A stretch of 58,956 nucleotides of DNA from Aurantiochytrium sp. KH105 (taxonomy: Eukaryota > Sar > Bigyra > Thraustochytrida > Thraustochytriidae): positions 1-58,956 of the forward strand of contig BGKB01000256.1 in the NCBI GenBank assembly GCA_003116975.1, read 5' to 3'. Of this stretch, positions 1-8,193 are shown one piece after another. The position numbers and the translations under genes were made by a program. Below the pieces are notes generated by a model. The model was given only the letters and a program-made list of their open reading frames with translations. It was not told the origin of the DNA and did no database searches. The first letter of the stretch is position 1; every line of letters starts with the position of its first letter.

Positions 1-61
1 GAGGAAGTGAGCGAGAAGCAAGCGAGGCCGAACAGCCAGAACGTGCGACGGGCGAGGCGAA

Positions 62-200
62 TGGATGATTGACTATGAATGAATGGATGATCGACTGTGA
101 ATGAATGGATGATCGACTGTGAATGAATGGATGATCGACTATGAATGCATGAATGAATGAATGAATGAATGAATGAATGAATGAATGAATGAATGCATGT
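62..200. repeat. 22-bp tandem repeat running into a (GAAT)n microsatellite
   Basis: Three to four imperfect copies of a 22-bp unit beginning GAATGAATGGATGATCGACT are followed by about twelve GAAT units from roughly 147 to 194. An A-rich run follows near 366-400. Nothing gene-like is visible in the first 590 bases. Confidence 0.9.
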
Positions 201-591
201 GTGAATGGGAGTTCTGAGGAGAAACATTAATCGTTAATAGTGGACGCAAGCAAGAACTTGCTTAGGCCGAGCGGCACGGGCTGGAGGCACGGGCTGTTCG
301 ATGATTCGGGATTGGAAGGGGAGAACGATTTGAGGTAGCACGGATGTGACGCTCAGACAGCGCAAGAAAAAAATAAAAAAAATAAAAAAATAAAAAAACA
401 TATCCGTTGATGACCAAACAAACAAGCCCGGGGCGCTGAGCTGAGCTGTGCTGAGCGGCCTTGCTGAGGCAGATGAGTGGGCTGAGCTTGCAAGTCAACC
501 ATTGTGGGCAGTACGCATGCTTGGAACAGTTCTCATGCCAAAGCGTACACGTGTGTAGGATTTTTGAGACTTCTACGGGCAAGCCACAATT

Positions 592-592
<1 letters not shown>

Positions 593-625
<33 letters not shown>
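593..625. repeat. (CAG)n microsatellite upstream of the coiled-coil gene
   Basis: About ten CAG triplets lie 54 bases before the first ATG at 679. They probably fall in the 5' untranslated region. A short frame through them would encode polyglutamine but it stops at 643, before the gene. Confidence 0.85.
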
Positions 626-627
<2 letters not shown>

Positions 628-678
628 AAAGGACAAGGTGTAGGAGCAACACGGCCAGAAAGGACGGCTTGGCTGCCG

Positions 679-2145
679 ATGCAGATGGACCTTGATGAAG
701 CATGGCGGGAAAGCTTCGTCAAAAGACAAGAAGCGCGCGGTGTCGCAGCCATGCAAGCCGCCATGCAAGATGCCATGAACGCAGCAGGAGCAGCAACAAA
801 ATCAACATCAACAACACATACCTTGGTCCCATGGAGCCAAGGCGAAAACGCTGTCGCGGCAGCAGCGGCGGCAGCAGCGCGCAGCGCGCCATCACAAGCA
901 GCGGCCGTACGCGGTTTAGTGGAACGTCTTCTCGACGAGAAGGCATTATTGCGTCAAGAAATTGAGCGTCTGCAAGAGGAGCAAAGCCGCCAGCACCATG
1001 AAGTGATTCAGGTGCGCGGTTTGCTCCAGGACCGCAATCGTCTCGTCCTTGACCTCCAGCAAGAAAAAGACGTCTTGCAAGCACGTGTACGCCGTCTTGA
1101 AGCTGAAGCCCTACCCTTTGTGACCCAAAAGGATAGCGGATACCCATACGACCTACGGGAGCTGTACGCGACGCTTATTCAGGAAAAGGAGGGTTTCAAG
1201 CGCCGCGAGGCGCGCCTGCGCCACAAGCTCAAGGGAGAGCGCGCAGAAAACAAGCTTCTACGTCACGCTTTGCAGACCGACGTCACCTTTTCACAAGAAG
1301 AGGCAGAGGTTGAGCTCGCCAAAGCCCGAGACCGAATTCGCATACTTGAAAACGAACGCAACGAGGCAGCACAGCGCGCCATGAAGGCCTCCTTTGTCAA
1401 CGCCTTGCAGAAAAACGAAATCGACATGCTCAAAGACCAGATCAGCGGCGGCCGTAACAAAGCCAAAATGCCAGCGGATGCAATACCAAATCACCGACCA
1501 GCGGCGCTAGCCTTTTGCAGCGCGGCGTCTCCTGCATCGCCAGGAGCAATGTCCACACTCTTATTATCCCCAGGCACGCCTACTGACACAATTCATCAGG
1601 ACTCCATGTCCCCTCAAGCACAAGGCGGGGCACGCGCGCTGCGCGATGAGCTCAGCCTTGCCAAAAACCGACTCGAGCACCGCAAACACCAAATTACGCG
1701 CCTCGAGCGCCGGATGGAACGCCAAGCTCAGCGTTTGCAGCACGCCGAAGCTGCAAAGAATCAGCTCGAGGCAGACTTGGCGCAATCCAAATTGCAAGCG
1801 GCATCCGAGCCAGGCTCGCTCGTTAATGTGCTCTTGGCTAAAGCGAACCGCTTTGCCTTTGCCGAGGTCGAGCGCTTTCGTAAAATTGGCCTCAAGCTCG
1901 TCGACCAGCGCAACTCGCTGCTTAACCGCATCGAGGCCTTGGAGCTCGCCAAGGACCGCGTCGCTGCACTTGCCAAGGAGAAGCTTGCAGGTCAGGTCAC
2001 AGAAAACAAGGGTCTTTTGCGCACAATTCGCGCGCACGAACGAGGTGCGCTTGCCACCAAGTCACACCTTGTGCTCACGCAAGCGTCCATCCAAGAGTCC
2101 GACGGTGATCACGAACTATTCTACGAGGAGCAAAAGCTCGGCTAG
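679..2145 (+). CDS. coiled-coil protein, function unknown
   Basis: The frame encodes 488 residues from an ATG at 679; a second in-frame ATG lies two codons later and either could be used. An Ala-rich stretch covers residues 55-75. Heptad-like runs rich in Glu, Lys, Arg, Gln and Leu fill about residues 78-165, 175-290 and 340-455, with a Pro/Ser/Ala-rich linker near 275-325. No catalytic motif, membrane segment or targeting signal is visible. The composition is that of a structural or scaffold coiled-coil protein, for example a centrosomal or ciliary one, but I do not recognise the family. A possible polyadenylation hexamer (AATAAA) lies at about 2277. The next gene is on the other strand and converges on it. 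That it is coding is supported by length and regular heptads; function is not assigned. Confidence 0.75.
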   Translation: MQMDLDEAWRESFVKRQEARGVAAMQAAMQDAMNAAGAATKSTSTTHTLVPWSQGENAVAAAAAAAARSAPSQAAAVRGLVERLLDEKALLRQEIERLQEEQSRQHHEVIQVRGLLQDRNRLVLDLQQEKDVLQARVRRLEAEALPFVTQKDSGYPYDLRELYATLIQEKEGFKRREARLRHKLKGERAENKLLRHALQTDVTFSQEEAEVELAKARDRIRILENERNEAAQRAMKASFVNALQKNEIDMLKDQISGGRNKAKMPADAIPNHRPAALAFCSAASPASPGAMSTLLLSPGTPTDTIHQDSMSPQAQGGARALRDELSLAKNRLEHRKHQITRLERRMERQAQRLQHAEAAKNQLEADLAQSKLQAASEPGSLVNVLLAKANRFAFAEVERFRKIGLKLVDQRNSLLNRIEALELAKDRVAALAKEKLAGQVTENKGLLRTIRAHERGALATKSHLVLTQASIQESDGDHELFYEEQKLG

Positions 2146-2274
2146 ACGCTGATCAGCCTTCGCACCCGAGGGAGCGGGCAAGCTTTTCGGTTTTGCCGTC
2201 GCCTCAACCTCGTTTCTCCTTTCTTTTGGCGGCACGCGCTGCGTCCTTGCCGCCAGTGTTCCCGGCGCGCTGGA

Positions 2275-2790
2275 AAAATAAAACAAACAAACAGACGAAC
2301 AAACAAACCAACCAAACTTCGCGACAACAAAGTCGGGGTCGCGCCAACGCTGCCTGCGACGCTTGCATCGTGCAATGGTGAGCCCGCCCCTCGCGCAAGC
2401 GCATCGCTTCGCCGTGCATTTCCAAAAATAAGTAAACAGTCAAACAAAGCGAAGGGGCGTCATCTGCGCGAACAAGGCCACGTAGGTCACGTGTCAAAAA
2501 AAGAAATGAAATGCGATAGAAACGCAAGAGCTCCTCCTCCCCTTCCTTCAACGGGTGGGGGAGTAGTGGCAAAGAGGAAAAGATGCAAATGCTTTAAGCA
2601 GATCTATACTCATTTCGAAGCGATGCAAAAGACGCTTCATGAACTCAAGAAGGTGTCTGCGTTCACCGAGGAGAAAGTCAACATCTGAGTTAGATTCAAA
2701 GAAGAAAAGCAAATCGCGACTTTCTTTTCTAAAAAACAAAAAACAAAATTTGATTGATTGATTGATTGATTGATTGACTGTATGACCCGG
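2275..2790. repeat. convergent 3' intergenic region with AAAC and TGAT simple repeats
   Basis: Between the two convergent genes lie a run of AAAC-type units (about 2280-2318) and a (TGAT)n microsatellite (about 2749-2778). No other gene is supported between 2146 and 2828. Confidence 0.7.
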
Positions 2791-2828
2791 GTGTACCCGT
2801 ACCCACCCACGCACGCGTGCGATACTAA

Positions 2829-4754
2829 TCACTCCTCTAGGATAAAGTGTTCGTTGAAATCTTGGATGTCTTGCGCAAGCTCGACTGGCGTTGCTTTGAT
2901 TGTGGCGTTCCTGAAACGAGTCAGACGAACTTCTCCGTGGTCGTCCATGACGAAAGTGGAGGCCAGGTCTTTCGGCTCGTCCACGCGAAGAGCGACACCT
3001 AGCCCATGCACCATGAGAAGAGTCTCCCTCGCCTTGTCCACTACGGCCTTCGTGTATTGGCTGGGTTTTCTGAAGTGACTTTTCAGCGTCTGGCCCTCCC
3101 ACGTCGTTGCGACAATAAAGTCCGAAAAGAGGTGGCGACCTCCATAGAGAAACCAAGGCACGTGCCGCGACCCCCAGAGCGGTCGAAGAGTCTCGTACAC
3201 CTCAATCTCGTTCGTGAAAGCTTGAAGAAGCCTCATCTCTTCTTGTTCGGTTTCGTCGTCTCGCTCACGGTAAGGGTCGACTTCAGGCGTTTTCACAGCG
3301 ATCAGCTGCTCCAGGCCCCCGGTGTTGACGGACATGAGATGGCCGTACGCGTCCGAACCCTCCCAGAGAAGATCCTTCATACCCCCATAGTATGGGAAGA
3401 CCGAGTCGTCCAGAGGTAGGGTCTGACGGAGAAAATTCAGCCGCGCTTCGTCGCTGCCGTCAGATGGTGCTGGTCCCGCCGCACCACCACCACCAGACAC
3501 GTCTGCTGCCACACTACCAGGCTGCCCCGCGGAGACCTGGCGGGTAGTTGTTCCTCTTCCAACGCCTGCGGTGGCACCTGCGGTGGCACCTGCGGTGGCA
3601 CCTGCACCTGAGCCAGTTGCGGTGCCTGCGCGTGCTGCGACAATCTGGTCGTAAATCGCTCTCCACGGAGACCCCGCGACGTTGAGGTTTGCATTTCGTC
3701 CCAGGCGATCGAGAATTGCGCTGTCCAATGTAAGACGAGAACCTTTCGAAGCCTTGAGAAGAAGTCGGAAGTAGGCGTACTTCGGATTCGTAGCTTCGGT
3801 GTTGCCGGTACAGTCGTAACCATTAGTGATTTTCAGGGTGTTGTCCGGCTCTAACTTCAGGAACCAGGTGATGTTCGTAGTGCTGAGGACGCCAAAGCGG
3901 CAAAAGGTTCGCAACATGTATGCGTAGACCTGACGAATCGGGTAGAGGAGGTCGCGTTTCCTGCCTGTCGGAATGCTGGAGTCGCGGGCAACACTTTCAG
4001 AGAAGCCCACGAGGTCGTGTTCGGCGTAGTAATGATGCAGACGGTTGGCGATCATCCACGTGGCGTGCTGAGAATATTCCTCGTCCTCATCGAAATGTGG
4101 ATCCTCATCAACGAGAAAGTCGACCGCATCGTTCAGCATCTCGTCGAACGTTGCTTTGTAAGGGAACTTGAAAGGGGACTTGTGCTCATGAGCCAAGATG
4201 ACTCTTGCGCTTGCCCCGCGTCGGGTGCCAAACAAGTCCGGTGACAACGGCGCGCTATTTTCGGGATATAAAGACCTTGACCACAGAGCGTCAGGCCTCG
4301 CGCCTCTCTCCGTAGGCTGAGAATGAAATGTCACCTCCAACTCATCGAGACCAAAGTCCGGGTCTGCAAATACATACTCGCAGTTGATGATGAAACAGGA
4401 CCTAAGAAGATGGAGTGCATCTTCCTCGTTCGTTCGTAGAGGGATTGGTTGCCGCCTCGCGGTCTCGAAGCGAACTGGAGAAATGTGCCTTGCAAAGATG
4501 GCAGCCTCGGTAGGCTCGGGAGCCACATCGGCATCGAAGGTATCCCACAAAACCAACCTGCCGGGCTCAATGCCGCGTAATTGACCCCCAGCACTAGATA
4601 CAGTCATCATCATCTTCAAATCTTCGCGATTTGCCCTGGCCTCGTTTGGATCGGCCACTATTCTGACTTCATCTGTGAACGCGGAGTGCGCCATGGGCGT
4701 GCGAGCAAGCGCGTCGTACAGCGTGAACGCCGGCGTGTCTCCGCTTGCAGCCAT
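2829..4754 (-). CDS. Crinkler-type protein: PD-(D/E)XK nuclease-like domain plus degenerate protein-kinase domain
   Basis: The frame encodes 641 residues from an ATG at 4754. The middle region has the ordered motifs of the restriction-endonuclease-like fold described for Crinkler effectors: Asp155 in RPDALW, Glu190-x-Lys192 after a hydrophobic strand, and Gln275-x3-Tyr279 in a helix, followed by the strand-rich segment GVLSTTNITWFLKLE typical of this family. After a Gly/Ala/Thr linker (about 375-430, with a GATA-type repeat) comes a kinase-like lobe: AVK with Lys488, Glu516 or Glu519, hinge 549-557, and a catalytic-loop equivalent RVDEPKDLAS with Asp592. The DFG Asp position reads TRF, so the kinase is probably inactive or unusual. 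No signal peptide or LFLAK-type header is visible. It sits at the edge of a repeat-rich island, a common setting for such genes. The assignment comes from motif reading; an alternative is a fungal-type FunK1-like kinase. Confidence 0.6.
   Translation of the reverse strand: MAASGDTPAFTLYDALARTPMAHSAFTDEVRIVADPNEARANREDLKMMMTVSSAGGQLRGIEPGRLVLWDTFDADVAPEPTEAAIFARHISPVRFETARRQPIPLRTNEEDALHLLRSCFIINCEYVFADPDFGLDELEVTFHSQPTERGARPDALWSRSLYPENSAPLSPDLFGTRRGASARVILAHEHKSPFKFPYKATFDEMLNDAVDFLVDEDPHFDEDEEYSQHATWMIANRLHHYYAEHDLVGFSESVARDSSIPTGRKRDLLYPIRQVYAYMLRTFCRFGVLSTTNITWFLKLEPDNTLKITNGYDCTGNTEATNPKYAYFRLLLKASKGSRLTLDSAILDRLGRNANLNVAGSPWRAIYDQIVAARAGTATGSGAGATAGATAGATAGVGRGTTTRQVSAGQPGSVAADVSGGGGAAGPAPSDGSDEARLNFLRQTLPLDDSVFPYYGGMKDLLWEGSDAYGHLMSVNTGGLEQLIAVKTPEVDPYRERDDETEQEEMRLLQAFTNEIEVYETLRPLWGSRHVPWFLYGGRHLFSDFIVATTWEGQTLKSHFRKPSQYTKAVVDKARETLLMVHGLGVALRVDEPKDLASTFVMDDHGEVRLTRFRNATIKATPVELAQDIQDFNEHFILEE
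3566..3608. repeat. 12-bp tandem repeat inside the linker of the nuclease/kinase gene
   Basis: The unit GCGGTGGCACCT is repeated about three and a half times in frame. On the coding strand it gives repeated Gly-Ala-Thr-Ala residues in the interdomain linker, so copy-number change would keep the frame. Confidence 0.85.
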
Positions 4755-5219
4755 ATTGTTCTCCTTCTTTCTTTCTATCTACCGCCTCCCGACTCCCGCC
4801 CACGCGTGCTCGCGCGGCCTCGGCACCGTGCGTTTTGCCACCCGACCGCACCGACCGGGTTCTGGGTCTGCTCGCTCTGCGTTTGGTTTTGCTTGTGGCG
4901 CTGCCGGCCACGGCCGCCCGACCTGCGTGCACACTTTGAGAGCTACCCATTCGAGCGCGTTGCGCACGTGACACGACTTACTTATTTCTCGGGACCTCTC
5001 GCGCGCGTGCACACAACGACGACGCGGCACGCGCCTTGTCGGGCTCCCGCTCTCAATCGCAATCCATCAGGCGTCAGCTTGGAGCGACTGACTGCGGACA
5101 AGGGACTCCGCAAGTTGCATGCGACAGGCTGGTTGGCGAGGGAGCCTGGCAAGCTCGAACCCTGCCTGGTGTGTGCAGACGAGGAAGAGAGAGAGAGGAA
5201 GCCCGGCAAATGATAAAAA
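4755..5219. other. GC-rich intergenic region with one copy of a dispersed repeat
   Basis: This is the region upstream of the nuclease/kinase gene. Positions about 4955-5010 (starting GAGCGCGTTGCGCACGTGAC) recur directly after the N at 5923, so they are one copy of a dispersed repeat. Long open frames exist here only because stop codons are rare in GC-rich DNA. I see no supported gene. Confidence 0.5.
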
Positions 5220-5668
5220 TGAGCTCGTGATGGATGGATGCGGCGATCTTCGAGCGCAAAGGCTTGTCAGCGAACAGAAGACGATCAAGACGCGACGAAG
5301 TCTCTATTTGCGATGCTCTGCTCTTGCCCACGTACTGATGGTGTTGGGGAGTATGGTTGTTTCTTTGCTGAGGTTGCCCAGCAGAGAACTACGTCGAGAG
5401 CATCCACTTCAAAGATTTTCCAGGACGAGAGGTGACTGTGGTCCGAAATGACCTCAACAATGTTGGCCTTGAGTTGAACCAGCTCTGTAAAGATCTCCGG
5501 ATCGTCTGTGCTTGGCGGCGGGGATGGACGCACACTCTCGTTTACCTTGCGTCGTTTACTCGGTGGCTGATCTGGTCTAGGTTGGGTTCCAGAAGAAGGT
5601 GGTGACGTCTTCTTCTGGAGGAGCTCTCGCACGGAAGGCAACAAAAGAGTATCGTCGCCTTCTTGCAT
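5220..5668 (-). pseudogene. decayed copy of the NLS-bearing 163-residue gene at 7146-7637
   Basis: The first two thirds are nearly identical to the gene at 7146-7637, beginning at the same ATG (5668) with LLLPSVRELLQKKTSP and the basic KRRKV motif. Compared with the other copy it lacks 11 bases near 5305-5310, which shifts the frame and ends the protein early. The lost C-terminal sequence (SSRLDRLLFADKPLRSKIAA) is still readable in another frame just downstream, so this is a disrupted copy rather than a different gene. The change could be a real mutation, an allelic difference or an assembly error, because the copy lies against a contig join. Confidence 0.75.
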
Positions 5669-5921
5669 TTTCCCGACTAACTGACTGACTGACTGACTGA
5701 CTGACCTGCTCTGAAGGAAGTAATGCCTTCAGCGCCGCAAGTAGAACTAGGTATCCCAAATAAGCGACCACGAGCGTGACACCTCCAATCACAAGTGCGA
5801 AGTCTATCTGATAGGCAGATGTTTGAATAGCAGTGTTGTTGATGTAAGCTCCATTCCCTTTCCAAAGCGTCACAGCGCCGCAAGTGAATTCCTCAACTTC
5901 GTTGCGAAGGCACTCGAGGGA
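5669..5921 (-). pseudogene. truncated copy of the small membrane protein gene at 7689-8135
   Basis: The segment matches the C-terminal half of the gene at 7689-8135: SLECLRNEVEEFTCGAV, the NNTAIQTSAYQID segment and the membrane helix. It is cut at its 5' side by the N at 5922. An eight-base deletion relative to the other copy, just before the stop codon, shifts the frame and replaces YEFYLRR and the stop with a read-through into an ACTG microsatellite (5682-5705). It is therefore both truncated and frameshifted. Confidence 0.75.
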
Positions 5922-5922
5922 N
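5922..5922. other. single N: probable contig join inside a repeat
   Basis: The base is unresolved. On the left the sequence is a copy of the block at 7150-7890 and stops abruptly. On the right it resumes with a repeat also found at about 4955-5010. This fits an assembler joining contigs within a repeat, so the local order and copy number are not reliable. Confidence 0.8.
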
Positions 5923-5987
5923 AGCGCGTTGCGCACGTGACACGACTTATTTCTCGGGCTCCCTCGTGCGCGTGCGTGCACAACAAA

Positions 5988-6262
5988 GTGCCTTGTCGGG
6001 CTCCCTCGTGCGCGTGCGTGCACAACAAAGTGCCTTGTCGAGCTCCCTCGCTCGCCTCGTCGCTTGTCGGGCTCCCTCTTGCGCTCAGCTTGTCGGGCTC
6101 CCTCTCGCGCTCCACTTGTCGGGCTCCCTCGGTCGCTCCACTTGTCGGGCTCCCTCTCGCGCTCAGCTTGTCGGGCTCTCCCTCGCGCTCAGCTTGTCGG
6201 GCTCCCTCTTGCCGTCCACTTGTCGGGCTCCCTCGGTCGCTCCACTTGTCGGGCTCCCTCGT
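5988..6262 (+). repeat. 26-bp satellite array, forward orientation
   Basis: Tandem units begin with the constant core CTTGTCGGGCTCCCTC followed by about ten variable bases such as GGTCGCTCCA or TCGCGCTCAG. Around eight 26-bp units can be counted from about 6064 to 6262. Longer, variant units starting near 5990 precede them and include CGTGCGTGCACAACAAAGTG. The array is the mirror of the one at 6913-7063. Confidence 0.9.
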
Positions 6263-6364
6263 CCGTCGAACACCACAGTTCCACAAGCCATCTGCTGCTA
6301 TTGTGTGGGTATGGAATATACTATATAGCTTATCGGTTACCACATCAATTTCAAATGTGGTAGC

Positions 6365-6580
6365 AGGTGTGGGAGACTAAACTCCGCCTAGCCTCCGCTT
6401 AGCCTCCGCATAGCCTCTGCAAGGACTCCGGGAGGACTTCGGGAGGCTAGCCCGCCTTCCCTCCTTCACCTGGCATGCTGCGGAGTCCTTGCGGAGTCTC
6501 CGCAGAGGCTAGATGCGGGAGAATTTGCCCAAAATCAGCCTCCTAAAGCTAGACTCCTAAGCACGGAACACTACCCAGTG
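6365..6580. repeat. imperfect inverted repeat between the satellite arrays
   Basis: The left half carries repeated CCTAGCCTCCGC-type units and TGCAAGGACTCCGGGAGGA. The right half carries near-complements such as CGGAGTCCTTGCGGAGTC and CGCAGAGGCTAGA. The segment can fold back on itself. No gene is supported between 6263 and 6912; the AT-richer stretch at 6290-6360 and the G/T-rich stretch at 6775-6895 are otherwise featureless. Confidence 0.6.
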
Positions 6581-6912
6581 TTCCGTAAACCACACCTCCG
6601 AGCTAGACTCCGCGTGTGGGGTCCCTCAACACCAGTCTGTGTCGCCCTATGTTGCATTGATTTTCGATGTTGTGTGGGGAGGTTAAACTCCGCGCGACTC
6701 TGGCCTAACACCACAACATCGTGTTGTGTCGTGCAACATTCTCAGTGTTGTCGCATGCGGTTGTGAGGAGTAAACGGATGTGGGGGAAGTGTGGTGGATA
6801 TGGGGTGGGTGCTGTGGTATGTGAGGGGTGTAAGAGGTATATGGATGTGGGAAAGTGTGGTAGGCATGGAGTAGTTGCTGTGGGGTATAGGCTGTTCACC
6901 CACCCCCCTTGT

Positions 6913-7063
6913 GGCAAGGGAGCCCGACAAGCTGAGCGACCGAGGGAGCCCGACAAGTGGAGCGACCGAGGGAGCCCGACAAGCTGAGCGACCGAGGGAG
7001 CCCGACAAGTGAAGCGACCGAGGGAGCCCGACAAGCTGAGCGCAAGAGGGAGCCCGATAAGTG
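6913..7063 (-). repeat. 26-bp satellite array, reverse orientation
   Basis: About five to six units with the core GAGGGAGCCCGACAAG, the reverse complement of the core at 5988-6262, with the same alternating ten-base tails. The two arrays face each other across about 650 bp and form a large inverted structure. Degenerate half-units continue to about 7110. Confidence 0.9.
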
Positions 7064-7145
7064 TGTGCATGCAAGGTTGGGAACGGAGGGGAGCCCGGCA
7101 AGTGAGAGGGAGGAAACAATCATAGGTGTGTGCACGCACATTCAT

Positions 7146-7637
7146 TTAGTAGGCTAAGTCAATCGTGGTAGTGAGCTCGTGATGGATGAATGCGGCGATC
7201 TTCGAGCGCAAAGACTTGTCAGCGAACAAAAGACGACCAAGACGCGACGAAGTCTCTATTAGAATAGCATCGGCGATGCTCTGCTCTTGCCCACGTACTG
7301 ATGATGGTGCTAGGGAGTATGGTTGCTTCTTTGCTGAGGTTGCCAAGCAGAGAGCTTCGTCGAGAGCATCTACTTCAACGTTTTTCCAGGGCGAGAGGTG
7401 ACTGTGGTCCAAAATGACCTCAACAATGTTAGCCTTGAGTTGAACCAGCTCTGTAAAGATCTCCGGATCGTCTGTGCTTGGCGGCGGGGATGGACGCACA
7501 CTCTCGTTTACCTTGCGTCGTTTATTCGGTGGCTGATCTGGTCTAGGTTGGGTTCCAGAAGAAGGTGGTGGTGACGTCTTCTTCTGGAGGAGCTCTCGCA
7601 CGGAAGGCAACAAAAGAGTATCGCCGCCTTCTTGCAT
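7146..7637 (-). CDS. small protein with an NLS-like motif, function unknown
   Basis: The frame encodes 163 residues from an ATG at 7637. The N-terminal half is Pro/Ser-rich and contains the basic cluster NKRRKV, close to a classical nuclear localisation signal. The C-terminal half (about 65-160) looks folded, with alternating helices (FTELVQLKANIVEVI, EALCLATSAKK, SSRLGRLLFADKSLRSKIAA). No family is recognised. A decayed second copy lies at 5220-5668, and both copies are preceded on the same strand by the same small membrane protein, so the two genes travel as a block. Conservation of the block between copies supports both frames being genes. Function is unknown. Confidence 0.55.
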   Translation of the reverse strand: MQEGGDTLLLPSVRELLQKKTSPPPSSGTQPRPDQPPNKRRKVNESVRPSPPPSTDDPEIFTELVQLKANIVEVILDHSHLSPWKNVEVDALDEALCLATSAKKQPYSLAPSSVRGQEQSIADAILIETSSRLGRLLFADKSLRSKIAAFIHHELTTTIDLAY

Positions 7638-7688
7638 TTTTTCCCTGATTGGCTGACTGACCTGCTTTGAAGGAAGGAAGTAATGCCT

Positions 7689-8135
7689 TCAGCGCCGCAA
7701 GTAGAACTCATATACTAGGTATCCCAAATAAGCGACCATGAGCGTAACACCTCCAATAACAAGTGCGTAGTCTATCTGATAGGCAGATGTTTGAATAGCA
7801 GTGTTGTTGATGTAAGCTCCATTCCCTTTCCAAGGCGTCACAGCGCCGCAAGTGAATTCCTCAACTTCGTTGCGAAGGCACTCGAGGGAGCCCGCGCAGA
7901 GATGCACGAACGGATCGCATGCCCCTCCAGCAGCTGTCTGTACAGACAGACATTGTTTGCCAAGATTCTGCGTCTGAACGCAAGCGAGTCCGTCGTCACA
8001 TACGCGGTGGTGTCGAAGTTCGCTGTTCACTTGCGTGGTGATCCCACAGCTTTCCCCCTTGCCAACGTAGTCGATGCTTGCTTCAGACATTCTTTTGCGA
8101 CAGATCAAGGGATAATGAATAACATGGAGCAACAC
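7689..8135 (-). CDS. Cys-rich, single-pass membrane protein, 5' end uncertain
   Basis: The frame has a Cys-rich ectodomain (about eight Cys, including SCG, CDDGLACVQ, QCLSVQ, GACDPFVHLC, ECLRNEVEEFTCG), a possible glycosylation site NNTA, one hydrophobic helix (ALVIGGVTLMVAYLGYLV) and a short basic tail. The Cys spacing recalls Dickkopf/colipase-like or small surface domains. The codon at 8135 is GTG; the first ATG in frame is at 8090 (MSEASIDYVGKG). The hydrophobic residues before it (FGFVLLHVIHYPL) look like the end of a signal peptide whose start may lie in an upstream exon, since a stop codon precedes them closely. Only 52 bp separate it from the next gene on the same strand. A truncated copy lies at 5669-5921. 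Confidence 0.55.
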   Translation of the reverse strand: MLLHVIHYPLICRKRMSEASIDYVGKGESCGITTQVNSELRHHRVCDDGLACVQTQNLGKQCLSVQTAAGGACDPFVHLCAGSLECLRNEVEEFTCGAVTPWKGNGAYINNTAIQTSAYQIDYALVIGGVTLMVAYLGYLVYEFYLRR

Positions 8136-8193
8136 AAAGCCGAAAGAAGGAACGTGTGATTACTTTTGCTTTCTATTGGCTCTTGTTTTCTGC

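Noticed and set aside
262..768. Poly-Cys frame on the minus strand near 600
   Set aside because: It is the antisense reading of the CAG microsatellite, with no other protein features.
5988..7063. CRISPR-like array
   Set aside because: The 26-bp units are contiguous without unique spacers, occur in both orientations and lie in a eukaryotic genome.
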